Source of the DNA: Erigeron canadensis
Lineage: Eukaryota > Streptophyta > Magnoliopsida > Asterales > Asteraceae
Direction of reading: 5' to 3'
DNA length: 64,000 nt
NCBI RefSeq assembly: GCF_010389155.1
Contig: NC_057768.1
Coordinates: forward strand, 46,913,633 to 46,977,632
The notes under the pieces are model-generated. The model saw nothing but the letters and a program-made list of their open reading frames with translations, was not told the DNA's origin and searched no databases. The position numbers were made by a program, and so were the translations under genes. Shown here piece after piece: positions 26,443-37,413 of this stretch. Every line of letters starts with the position of its first letter. Within the stretch, counting starts at the first letter, position 1.

Positions 26443-27742
26443 GTCTCAATGAGACAATGAAGAATTATTGTGATGTTGATTATGCCAACAAAATTTATGT
26501 CTAAAAAATATAATAAGAAAAAAGTTACTATATAATTTAATAAATCGAATAGGATTTCTCACCAAGCAATAAGCCAATAACGTATCTACCAATAAACTAA
26601 AACAAGATTGTGATATTCTTGAAATGACAAATGGCATAATCCTTGATCGACACATATCCTTTTAATTTATTTATTTTATTAAATTAGCTTTTTTAATTTC
26701 CTTGTTAGAATTAGAATTAAATTCTAACTCTTAACTTATAGATACAAAACACATTATAACCTTGTTTGATTGACCGCTTTTTGATTAATAAAATTGTCTC
26801 TTTTTCTTTCTTAATTTTTCAACTCCTATTACTTATATTACTTATAATAAGTTAATAATATGAAGACTTCCAAAAAATGAATTCATGATCCGAAATTACA
26901 AAGCTATTATAACTTAGTTTCGATCATCGATTACTTTAACCACGAATTATTTCATCTCACAATCATGTATGAGGAATTTTTGAATTTCTTTATGATACAA
27001 TTTATTTAGCTACCGTATATCGTACGGGTATTAGGATTAGTTTAAAGTATAAACGCTTATTTAGTCCATGGCTAAGCTTCCAACTCTAATTTAATTTAAT
27101 GATATGAGTATTATTTGTAAAGTAGACGTTAAAGATAATTCCTCAAAAGCTTTTTTCGTTGATAAAAATAAAAACTCTTTTTAGGAAAAGGTTGTTATTA
27201 TTAACTATTAATTATTTATATATAAATTACTAATAGTAATTAATTAATAAAAAAAATATAACAAAAGGTTGGATGCCCACTAAATGGGTGATATTTTTCA
27301 AGTTATTCTTAATATAATTTAAAAGTATGAACAATTTTATTTCTTTATTGTAATCGTAAACTACATTATTTTTTGGAAAGTTGTCACTAAAGATACTTCC
27401 CTGAAGATAACAAACTTTATGCTTTTCCTTATTGAATACTTGTAACGATTCATGTTTAATATTTAACGATTCATGCTTAATATTTAGTTGTCTAGGAAAC
27501 CTACAAGACGTCATCATCATACGGTGAGGCTTCTCTAATTTTATATCCCGATTGAATATTCGGAAAAAAAGTAGATATTAAATTAAGACAAATGCAATCA
27601 AGTTGTAAATACGTATTTGTTCACCTAATAGCGGGAACCCATGCAATGTTGTTAGGGCATTATGTATCTCAAAATTGATAGTGGCGACGTCATTATGTAT
27701 CTCAAAATTGTAACTTTTCTACTCGAGTCTACAACTCTTATA
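26443..27742. other. AT-rich intergenic stretch, no gene seen
   Basis: Only short frames without recognisable similarity. A 23-bp direct near-repeat (aacgattcatg[ct]ttaatattta) occurs at about 27444-27486. Confidence 0.5.
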
Positions 27743-27985
27743 TCTATACTTCTATATTCATACTATATTATAAAAAAACCCCTCATTTTGAAAGTTATAT
27801 GGGAAAAATGTCTAAAATACTCTTAATGATTATATTACACTATCAGTTCTTTATCTTTTAAAATATTTCTATTAACCCTTTATCACTTATTTTAAAATTA
27901 ATTATCTACACCACCCGACGCCGCCTCCACCGCCAACAGTCATTCCCACCACCACACTGTCGTATTTGCACCGGTACCGTGCTAG
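27743..27985 (+). mobile_element. Helitron-like element with a clear 3' hairpin
   Basis: Starts TC after an A and ends with a hairpin gcaccggtaccgtgc directly before CTAG and a T. The GC-rich part before it (cacccgacgccgcctcc) is like the 3' parts near positions 60-134 and 5530. It is followed within 3 bp by a second Helitron-like element. Confidence 0.55.
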
Positions 27986-27988
27986 TAA

Positions 27989-28293
27989 TCTTCTCTATAT
28001 ATAATAAAACAAGATTGTTTTTTGTAAGTATTTTTAGAAAGTTTTTGATGTGGAAAATCCATATTTCACTTTAAAATTTATTTTAGTTAATTATGATGTC
28101 ATATATAAATAAAATATAAATAGTCTTTTACATGTTTAACAAAAGTATTAATCATTTATTTAAAGAAAAAAAATCTCTCTTATATAATACTTTATAACGT
28201 TTTAATGACAAACATTATATATTTCTTTAATATTTTTTTATATTTTAAAATTTTAATTAACATGTTCGAGTTAAACCCGGGTTGATTAACTAG
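27989..28293 (+). mobile_element. Non-autonomous Helitron-like element
   Basis: Begins TCTTCTCTATATATAATA after an A and ends acccgggttgattaaCTAG before a T. Its ends relate it to 15632-15966. No coding capacity. Confidence 0.55.
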
Positions 28294-30500
28294 TAGCATA
28301 AATAAATACATTGTAGTTCCTTTATATTAAACTTCTATTTGTAAGAATACACTTTTTATTGCTAATTCAAGTTACATAGCTTGTGTTTGATTCACGAATA
28401 GACTTTTTGGTTTGAATTTGTAATCGTTCATGACCACCATTTCTTTTTTCCTTTAAAATTTGTGTATATAAATTTCATCTTTTTTATACTAATAATTTTA
28501 AACAGACAAGTAGAGGAAATCCTTTATCCATATTCAATCTATTATCATTTATTTATCTGGTAATTCGTAGAATATTTATTTAGTAAGAAGTTGAATCTGA
28601 AAAACTAATTTTTTTATAAAAACAAAATGCATCACTTGAACATAAAGATGGTAGTGTGTAACTGCTATATCGGAGAATTAAATACGAGGTTTTAGATGGG
28701 GAACAATTCACACCTTGATTTTTTAGTCATTAAGTTCATAAGGGTCCAAGAATTTATTAATAATATAAAACAAGTTATTAAAATATTGTATGTGAAGAGT
28801 TTCTTATTTAAACTTAGTTGGTCTTTCTTATTAATAAAAGGTCTTGGCTGCTTTAGAAAAAAAAACTTGCAAAAATGTGTTTCTTTCGTTTTAGAAAAAA
28901 ATAGTTTGTAACAATGTGTTGAACTACTTCAACAAGTCTGCGCGTGAGGTATCCTGATTGATTGTATCACTCAACTTTAAACTTTTAGTGTCTTGCCAGT
29001 TGTTTTCGCTTTCGATTCATCATTTTTCCAGTTTAAAAACAAAGTCCTACTTAAAAAAACTTGTGGTCTCAAAATTATTGGAATCGTACAAGGCACAATC
29101 ATGGTCGTCTCATGGTTTTTAAAGGCCCTGTTCATTATAGGCCCCCATATTTTAACAATCTTTAAAAAGTAAACCATGATTGTTCATACTTTTTTATTTA
29201 TTTAGAGTGTTAAGAAAATCATTTTATAATAATGATAAACTAAAAATAATATAAGGATAATAATGATAAATAAACAAAAAAATAATAATAAACACTTTTG
29301 ACAGTTTATTAAAAACAAATGGAAAATACCATGTAATTAAAAAAAATCAAACTAATTAACAAAAGGAAAAGATTATGTAATTAAAAAAATCATATTAATT
29401 ATGCTAGGTTTCGAACGTATGCGCTTAAGAATTAGAGAAAAAAAAGCATTAACAATAGGCTAAATACAACATTTTGTAATATCATTAGCTGTTTATTCAT
29501 ATATATAGTTGAACCAATAAAATTTTGAGACCTGTAAAACAATAAACCCTACTCGTTTACACGAGTTGTACATGATCAAATCCGGCCCTCGGCACATAAC
29601 TGTGCAAATATGTAGTGGAGATCATTTTTGTTTTGTTTTTGCCCAAATATACAACTTTTATAATTATAAGTTTATAACAATATGTTTTCCCTTGCAAAGT
29701 TACAAGGAAGTTGTGAATGACGTATACTTTTTAAAAAAAATAACAGTATGTTTGTAAAAACTAAAAAGTAATGTTTAATAGACATTTGATTCTCAATATA
29801 ACTTACGATATAACTTATGTACATTTAATTAAAGTAGTAAAGTATGCGTAAGAATTACGAACCATGAAAAATTATACTCGTATACCACTATCTAAATATT
29901 AAATTTCACACTTAAAAATAAAATATTTAAAAAATAAACACATTCACAGAGAGTGTTATGTGAGTGGGTGCTCATCTCTCACTTTCAGCATCAGCATCAG
30001 CATCATAAAGGTATCTTCAGCTTTCAATACAAAATAAATAAAAAGAAAATTAAAAGGAATAAAAGAAAAAAAGTTGAGTATATAAAAGAGAAATAATTAA
30101 GAAACAAAATTGAAATGTATATCATGCATCAAAACATGTACGTTACTTTGTATTTTTCTTACACACGTTATAGGTGGGATAGTAAACAGTGAGACTGTGC
30201 AAGTGTGTTGTGTTTATTTAAGGAATCTTACTATAGATTTATTTATTTTAATAATAATTAAAAGGAATCTTTGATATTACTATTCACCCAATTGCTCTTT
30301 AATCAAAGTGGTAAAATCTTTTCTCATTTTTCATCACTACCACAGTACCACTAATCTAATCAACTTTTCTTTTTTCTTGTAAATTAATAATAATAGTAGT
30401 AATAATTTTTTTGTTTGTGGGTTCTCTTTCATCAAAACTTTTTTTGGTTTGTTGCAGCAAATTTGGAATCTTTATTATTACATTACAACTTCATTCACTG
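28294..30500. other. Intergenic region upstream of the TPS gene
   Basis: No gene seen. Short frames lack recognisable similarity. The last few hundred bases must hold the TPS promoter; (cagcat)n at 29986-30003 and CT-rich patches near 30290-30360 are seen, but no core element could be assigned with confidence. Confidence 0.45.
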
Positions 30501-30505
30501 AGAAA

Positions 30506-30523
30506 ATGGCAGTACTGTTGTGA
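30506..30523 (+). promoter_or_regulatory. Five-residue upstream ORF in the TPS leader
   Basis: ATG GCA GTA CTG TTG TGA encodes MAVLL. It lies in the probable first leader exon, 20 bases before a likely 5' splice site (cccag/gtgtgtg at 30542/30543). If transcribed it would precede the main start and could lower its translation. The transcription start is not known, so its inclusion in the mRNA is inference. Confidence 0.4.
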
Positions 30524-30542
30524 GCTTAATACTTTCTCCCAG

Positions 30543-31114
30543 GTGTGTGTGTGTTCTATCTTTTTTTATGAAACATTTATGATCAGCTTTTCTACTTTTT
30601 TCTTATCCTAAGTTTTGTGTGTGTGTGTTTTTGCATATAAATCTGTTTATGTTTCTTATGGTTATGCTTTGCTAGTTTGCTGTTTTAACTTAAGCTTCTT
30701 GTTTTAAGCATTTTTTTTGTTTATTTTTTAAAAGTTTTTATTCCTTAAAAATGTCAAAATTTTTTTTTTTGGTTTAATGCTTGATATTTTAGTGTTCCAG
30801 TATTATATAACTAATATATTTATCTATATTTGTAAAAATATTAATCTTGATTTGGGGTTTTTGGCATGGATCTGAAAGTTTGTTTAGTGTACTGTTCATT
30901 TATACATATGGCTTTTTGTTTTGGTTTTCTGAAACATATTTATATTCAAGAGTCATGGTTGTTTGATAAAATTTGTTAATGGAACTTTCTGGATTAAAGA
31001 TAGGATTTTTGTTGTCTGTTTATAGTTGTTTTCCCAGTTTTTTTTTTTGTTGTATTGAAACCTTTTTTTTTTGTGTTACCTAATCTCATGGTATTATCAT
31101 GTGTTTTTGTGTAG
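30543..31114 (+). other. Probable leader intron of the TPS gene
   Basis: A T-rich 572-bp stretch lies between a GT donor (cccag/gtgtgtg) and an AG acceptor (ttgtgtag/aaccgag). Class II TPS genes usually have an intron in the 5' leader. The remaining leader, 31115-31185, has no other ATG before the start. Confidence 0.55.
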
Positions 31115-31185
31115 AACCGAGCTTAAAAAAAAAGGAAGATTTGTATATCTGGTATATATAAATCTTTGGTGGGGTTAATAGTATA

Positions 31186-34100
31186 ATGATGTCAAGGTCT
31201 TACACTAATCTCTTTGAACTCGCCTCTGGTGAAGCACCATTACCATCATCCAGTTTTAGTAGGGGCGGAAAGAAGCTGTCCCGTGTGGCAACCGTGCCAG
31301 GGATATTGTCGGAACTAGATGATGAAGGTTTTAGTTCAGATGCCCCATCATCCGTTACTCAAGATCGGATGATCATTGTAGGAAACCAACTTCCCCTACG
31401 GGTCCAGAAACGACCCGATGGAAGTTGGTGCTTTAGTTGGGACGAAGATTCCCTTCTTTTGCAACTTAGGGACGGGTTAGGGGAAGATGTAGAAATCCTT
31501 TATATAGGTTGTCTTAGAGAAGACATAGACCCGAAAGATCAAGATGATGTTGCCCAGGATTTGCTTGAAAACTTTAAATGTGTGCCAGCCTTTATACCGC
31601 CTGAGCTTTTTAGTAAATTCTATCATGGGTTCTGCAAACAACACTTATGGCCATTGTTTCACTACATGCTTCCGTTATCACCGGACCTTGGAGGTCGGTT
31701 CGACCGGTCCCTTTGGCAAGCATACGTCTCGGTTAACAAGATCTTTGCTGATAAAGTAATGGAAGTGATTAGTCCAGATGATGATTTTGTTTGGGTACAT
31801 GACTACCATTTGATGGTTCTACCTACTTTTCTAAGAAAAAGATTTAATAGGGTGAAGCTCGGGTTCTTTCTGCATAGCCCGTTTCCATCCTCCGAGATAT
31901 ACCGAACCCTTCCTATAAGAGACGAGCTTTTACGCGCACTTCTCAATTCCGACCTTATTGGATTCCATACTTTTGATTACGCGAGACATTTTCTTTCATG
32001 TTGTAGTAGGATGCTTGGTTTATCGTATCAATCTAAACGGGGTTATATCGGGCTCGAGTATTATGGCCGTACGGTAAGCATCAAGATTTTACCCGTCGGA
32101 ATTCATTTGAAGCAACTTCGAAATGTTCTTGATCTACCTGAAACCAAGTCAAAAGTTGCAGAGTTAAGAGATCAATTTCAAGGTCAAACTGTGTTACTTG
32201 GTGTTGATGATATGGACATCTTCAAAGGTATAAGCTTGAAACTTTTAGCGTTCGAGAATTTGCTGACTCAACATCCTGAAAAAAGGGGTAAGGTGGTCTT
32301 GGTCCAAATTGCAAATCCTGCTAGAGGTCGAGGGAGGGACGTTCTTGAGGTCCAATCAGAGACTCATACAACCAGGGAAAGGATTAATAGGAAATTTGGT
32401 CGGCAGGGTTACGTGCCTGTAATCTTGATTGATAGCCCGCTTCAGTTTTACGAGAGGATTGCTTATTATGTGATTTCCGAGTGTTGTCTTGTCACTGCTG
32501 TAAGAGACGGGATGAATCTGATACCGTATGAATATATTATATGTAGACAAGGAAATGATAAGCTTGACGAAACTTTAAGGCTAGACCCGTCACTTCCCAA
32601 AAAGAGTATGTTAGTTGTCTCTGAATTCATCGGATGCTCACCATCTCTAAGTGGCGCCATCCGTGTCAACCCATGGAATACTGACTCAGTGGCTGAAGCT
32701 ATGGATTCAGCACTGGTTTTTTCTGAAGCTGAAAAACAAATGAGGCATGAAAAACATTATAGATATGTTAGCACCCATGATGTTGCATACTGGGCTCGTA
32801 GCTTTTGGCAAGATCTAGAGAGATCATGCAGGGATCATGTGAGGAGAAGATGTTGGGGTATTGGGTTTGGATTAGGGTTCCGTGTGGTTGCATTGGATCC
32901 AAATTTCCGGAAGCTTTCGGTCGAGCATATTGTTTCAGCTTACAAACGGACCAAAAAACGTGCCATTTTGGTGGATTATGATGGGACTATGACACTGCAG
33001 AGTTCAATCAGCACCAGCCCAAGTTCAGAAGTTATAGGAATAGTGAATAGTTTGTGTCGAGACCCGAAAAATGTTGTTTTTATCGTTAGTGGGAAGGATA
33101 GAGTCACGTTGACCGAATGGTTTTCACCGTGTGAAAAATTGGGAGTTGCAGCTGAGCATGGTTACTTCCTAAGGTTCCAGCTCTTTACATTTGATTGTCT
33201 TTTGTAAATGTGTCAATCTCGACCCATTTACTTTTCAGTTGATGATCCTGGGTTATGCTATATTCATAATGGGTCAAACGGGTAAAACATATATTTTTAT
33301 AGGAATTAGGTCAAATGTCTTACACAAAACCAGATTATAATTTCAAAATTAGAGCTTCTGTAATGATATATGACATGCCTGGGACCCAACCCAGCACACC
33401 CATCGTTCCATCTCTAGAGTTTGGTTCTATAGTACGTTCTAAATTGACCAATTGACATTTCTTTCAATAAAATTTCCTGTTGTGACCTGTTACCTAGCAT
33501 GGCCGCTATGGCACCTCTAGTCTCTAGAGCTCCCTCTAACAGCTTATTCAAACTTTACCACTAACCTTTTCTAATTATAAAGTTATCCAAGGTTTTGTTT
33601 TCATAAACTGAACTTTTCCATGGGCAGGGAAAATAAGGATGCAGAGTGGGAAACTTGTGTTGCGGTACCAGATTTCTACTGGAAACAGATTGCAGAGCCG
33701 GTGATGAAGTTGTACACGGAAACAACAGATGGGTCAACCATTGAAACCAAAGAGAGTGGACTTGTTTGGAATTATCAATATGCCGATCCAGACTTTGGAT
33801 CGTGTCAAGCTAAGGAGCTTTTGGACCATTTGGAAAGTGTTCTTGCTAACGAACCCGTTACAGTCAAGAGTGGGCAAAACATCGTTGAAGTTAAACCACA
33901 AGTTAGAACTCTCTTGCCTTTTCCCTTTTGTAGTTAATAGTATATATATTTTGCCATTTATTGTGTCTGTTTACAGCATGGAGTATAAATTTGCTACAAG
34001 TGTTGTGACAATCTGACCCGGCACGTTTTGAAACATGCTGAAGTTATCCATTTTGACATGTTACCTGGCTATCCTTTTCTGTGCCTGTAGTAAGACTTAT

Positions 34101-34686
34101 CGACTTTTGGATAAAAGTTACTATCGATTGATAGTCATACACGTTGCCATTTTATAAAGGATAAATTAGAAAACATATTGGGAATTTAATGTCAAATGGA
34201 TGTGATTTATTGCAATTTCAAAAAACACTTGACTATCTGATGTGTAACTTGAGCATAAGTTTAATGAAGTTGAAAATGTTGTCTAACAAGTTTGAAATTT
34301 TATTAGTTTATTTGGCGTCAAAAGTCAAAGTAAAAACATTCTTATTCATTCTTGTTCATTAGGGGATCAACAAAGGGCTTGTTGCAGACCGTCTTTTGAC
34401 AACAATGCAACAAAAAGGAATGGTACCGGATTTCGTTCTTTGCATAGGGGATGACCGGTCAGACGAGGACATGTTTGAAGCACTCACAAGAGCAATGACA
34501 GGCCCTTCTCTTTCACCAGTAGCAGAAGTCTTTGCTTGCACTGTTGGCAGAAAGCCAAGCAAAGCCAGATACTTTCTTGAAGACACAACTGAAATCCTGA
34601 GAATGCTGCAAGGCCTTGCTACCGTGTCTGAGCTGCATTCGCTAAAAAACGTAACTAAAGCTGTTCAAAAAGTATCCATCGAGTAG
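31186..34686 (+). CDS. Class II trehalose-phosphate synthase/phosphatase-like protein (TPS5/6/7-like)
   Basis: Three coding exons, 31186-33173, 33628-33901 and 34363-34686, join in phase to 861 aa, the family size. The start is MMSRSYTNLFELASGE, like other class II TPS proteins. A glycosyltransferase-20 domain spans about residues 60-540 (VWVHDYHLMVLPTFLRKRFN, GFFLHSPFPSSEIYRTLP, GVDDMDIFKGISLKLLAFE, RDGMNLIPYEYIICRQG). A HAD phosphatase-like domain follows (ILVDYDGTM, VSGKDR, GDDRSDEDMFE). Class I enzymes make trehalose-6-phosphate; class II members have both domains but generally little or no measured activity and are thought to act in sugar signalling, including partnership with SnRK1. That role is from the family, not from this sequence. 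The single large first exon is typical. Start codons at 31186 and 31189 are adjacent (MM). Confidence 0.94.
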
Positions 34687-35801
34687 AAAGAACTTACAGA
34701 AGTGCTATTCTTCGTGTTCATGGTAGTTAGGTTGCTTGTGAATAATCACCGTTCTCCGAATTCATCATTATTGGAGAAGATTAGTTTCCATGTCTAGAAG
34801 ATCTTTGGTGCTTTATGTGAAATTATTGTTATAGAGAGTATTGTAGTTGGTAGTTTGAACTCAAACAAATAAGTTGACTTCTGTTGCAACAGGTCAAACT
34901 TTTAAGGATATATCATATATGTATCATTTGCTTGAAATATGATCAACCTTTGGTCTATTTTCCCCTCGGTTAACCTTTACTATAGTAAGTAAGAAAAGAA
35001 GAAACATGTGATTACAAGAAAATGTGGTATCTGTTCGAGAACAGAATACAAAATATTCGATAAGATATATATTGTTTTTCTCAAACTATGTTAACATAAA
35101 AATTTTAATGCTATTATTCCATTAGCATATTATGAAAGACCTAAGAATCGACCACTACAATACACTAAATATTTTTGAAGGTTGTGAATTTGGTGCATCA
35201 AGTTCAATTTTTGCTTGTGCATTCACATTGATTGATTAGAAAAACACTTTTAGGACATCCACACATTCTGTCCCTTTTTTGTGTGTGTGTGTGTGTGGCT
35301 TTTTTCCCTTCATTCTTTCCATTTTTTTGGTGTTCTCTAAAAACTAAACCGTCTGAGACCTTTAACACATACACTCAAATCATGTAAACGTCTTAATAGC
35401 AAATTGGGATTTCGCCATGGCCTCACAAACATTGAGCAAACCAAAAGGACTTTGATCCTTAAACCTCCCACTTTTTTGTAAAAACTACTAGGTTCATAAC
35501 TAAATTAGCATCCCTTTGGGGTAGTCATAAACTTGCAACATTGGTGAATTCATTTGGAAAGTGGCATACAATATGACTTAGCCACCTACAAACCTACATT
35601 CTAAAGATTAATGTCTTCGAAGTGTTTGCAATTTGATGGTGCACAATTAAAAAGTGCCAACCGCAGATCTTACCGTATCCTATAAAATAATGATTGACTC
35701 AAATCACTTTCTGTAAGGAAATGGGTTCATCAACTGGTTAAAATGGGACCCCAACTCAGATTGATCGGACCTTATCTTTAGTGATTTTTACTGGAGATTA
35801 G
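34687..35801. other. TPS 3' region and intergenic stretch
   Basis: Contains the TPS 3' UTR and then AT-rich sequence with a (GT)n tract at 35280-35297. No further gene was seen before the U2 snRNA. Confidence 0.5.
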
Positions 35802-35994
35802 AGGGATGAGCCAGGCCAAGGCAGCAGTGCAACACCAAGGCGACTCTAAGGATCCCAATAGCAACCTATTGATACGGATCCTTCCCATAAAAAATAAGAT
35901 TAATATCGAGTGAGCCGATGGCTCACATATCAAATATTATACTGATAAGAACAGATACTACACTTGATCTTAGCCAAAAGGCCGAGAAAGGTAT
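35802..35994 (-). ncRNA. U2 spliceosomal snRNA gene
   Basis: The minus strand begins ATACCTTTCTCGGCCTTTTG and keeps the 5' 50 bases of U2, including GTGTAGTATCTG, which pairs with the intron branch site. The following stem keeps pairing through matched changes (gagccatcggctc where many plant U2 copies have a gggcc stem). An Sm site ATTTTTTA lies near position 105. The 3' part matches plant U2 (gttgcactgctgcc, ggcctggctcatccc). An AGTAAAA just after the end fits the plant 3' box. Length is about 193 nt. U2 is the RNA core of the U2 snRNP, which selects branch points in the nucleus. Expression is not assured: see the promoter entry. Confidence 0.88.
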
Positions 35995-36002
35995 GCCTTG
36001 AA

Positions 36003-36081
36003 CTCCCTTAGGCCCTTTGCTTTTATAACCATCTTCCTCTTCCTACTTTACTTCCTCTCCCTTAGGCCCTTTGCTTTTATA
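36003..36081 (-). promoter_or_regulatory. Duplicated TATA-containing promoter segment of the U2 gene
   Basis: A 25-bp segment (ctcccttaggccctttgctt then ttata) occurs exactly twice, at 36003-36027 and 36057-36081. On the minus strand each holds TATAAAAGC. The nearer one lies about 28-33 bases before the U2 5' end, the right distance for a plant snRNA TATA box. The usual upstream sequence element (close to RTCCCACATCG, about 40 bases further up) was not found. Confidence 0.65.
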
Positions 36082-36524
36082 CACAACATTCAGTTGCAGC
36101 ATCCTTTTTTTCACACAGGACCAATATAATCATCACTTATGTTTTAAATTGAACTTCGAAACAAGATAACAGATTGGGTCGCTTACAAAATCTTATCAAA
36201 CTTTTGAAATCCAATTTCCAAAATCATTAACCAAATAATTGTAATGGAAATGATATTCATTACTTCATGACCATAAAACCAAACACGACTTTTTCCATAG
36301 TTATGTATCCTGTTTGGGTTATTAAAGAATCTACTTTGCAAAAGGAAATGATAATTTACATAATTAAGTCGACAAATACTATACTTTGTTACTTCGAATT
36401 TTCATATAAAGAGTAGTAATGTTGAAAGTTGAAACCCTGGAATGAAACTACCTCTTGTCAAGTGAATAACTTGTTAGACAATTCTAATGTGCTTTTTAAA
36501 CCGATACGTCGATTCACCCACACT

Positions 36525-36680
36525 TCCATTCCTTGTAGAGGAAGGCCAACTGCTTGCTGGCTGGGAGCTGTATGAGCGGTAACGTCCACGTACGGCTCCG
36601 TGAGAAGGGCGGTGGACAGAAATGGCCTTGTTGTACCTTACTCTCGTCTTCAATGGGGTCTGCTCTTTTATTTTTGGGGG
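36525..36680 (+). other. Organelle-like group II intron domain V (and VI) fragment
   Basis: 36565-36598 is 34 nt and has the look of a group II intron domain V: GAGCTGTATGAGC, a GTAA (GNRA) loop, and ACGTACGGCTC closing the stem, with the AGC triad in place. GC-rich flanks (aaggccaactgcttgctgg before, gtgagaagggcggtggac after) differ from the AT-rich surroundings, as expected for a transferred mitochondrial or plastid piece. I cannot name the source intron. It is not expected to function in the nucleus. Confidence 0.6.
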
Positions 36681-36978
36681 AGTGACGTGTGAATTAACAC
36701 GTTCATATTGTTGTCTCAAAAATATGTTGCCCTTGTGTAAATAGTTACAAACCATCATACCATCACACGACACCCCGTCAATGTGGTACCCTCACACCAC
36801 ACTATCAATCTTGGGCCAACATACCGAACTGGCTACCCAAAAATAGTACGAGTATTCAATTGTATGCTGATTTTAAAACTGGTTTATATATATATATATA
36901 TAATGGAGAAAAGTGGATGCCTAAAAAGAATGTCAACATATATTGATTCTCCAGATCTTACATTGGACGGGTAGAGGC

Positions 36979-37006
36979 AAAAAAAAAAAAAAAAAAAAAA
37001 AAAAAA
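36979..37006. repeat. 28-A homopolymer
   Basis: An uninterrupted run of 28 A followed by gaaaaaagaagaaaag. It may be a retroposed poly(A) tail, but no matching retrocopy is recognised upstream. Confidence 0.85.
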
Positions 37007-37413
37007 GAAAAAAGAAGAAAAGAAATTTCATTCAAATTGTTTTAATTAAGGTCGAAAGTACACCAAAATCATGAAATTTCAATGCATACAATCTAGGTTT
37101 TGCTACCTTTAAACAGGACTCCACCAAAAGCTAAAGATTACAATTTTTTGTTAAAGTGAAACTTTTGAACATGTGTAATATTTGTTATATATACACACTA
37201 AATAATTTGCACTAGAATTTCCTAGAAACAAAACTATATAAGAACCAATGTAAAGGGTTTTCATTTTTCTTTGTGTATATAAACTGATTTAGTAGAACAA
37301 ATGCTCTTGAAGGTTGAGACATCCAACGCCAACACAGCAAAACAGGCCTCAGTTATGGTTCCTAGTTCCTACAGAACATAGCAATAAACGACCCATTCCC
37401 AGGACATATGTGA

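Noticed and set aside
36474..36773. 99-residue minus-strand open frame between U2 and XPB
   Set aside because: It runs across the organelle-like group II intron fragment and has no recognisable domain; it is explained by the GC-rich insert.
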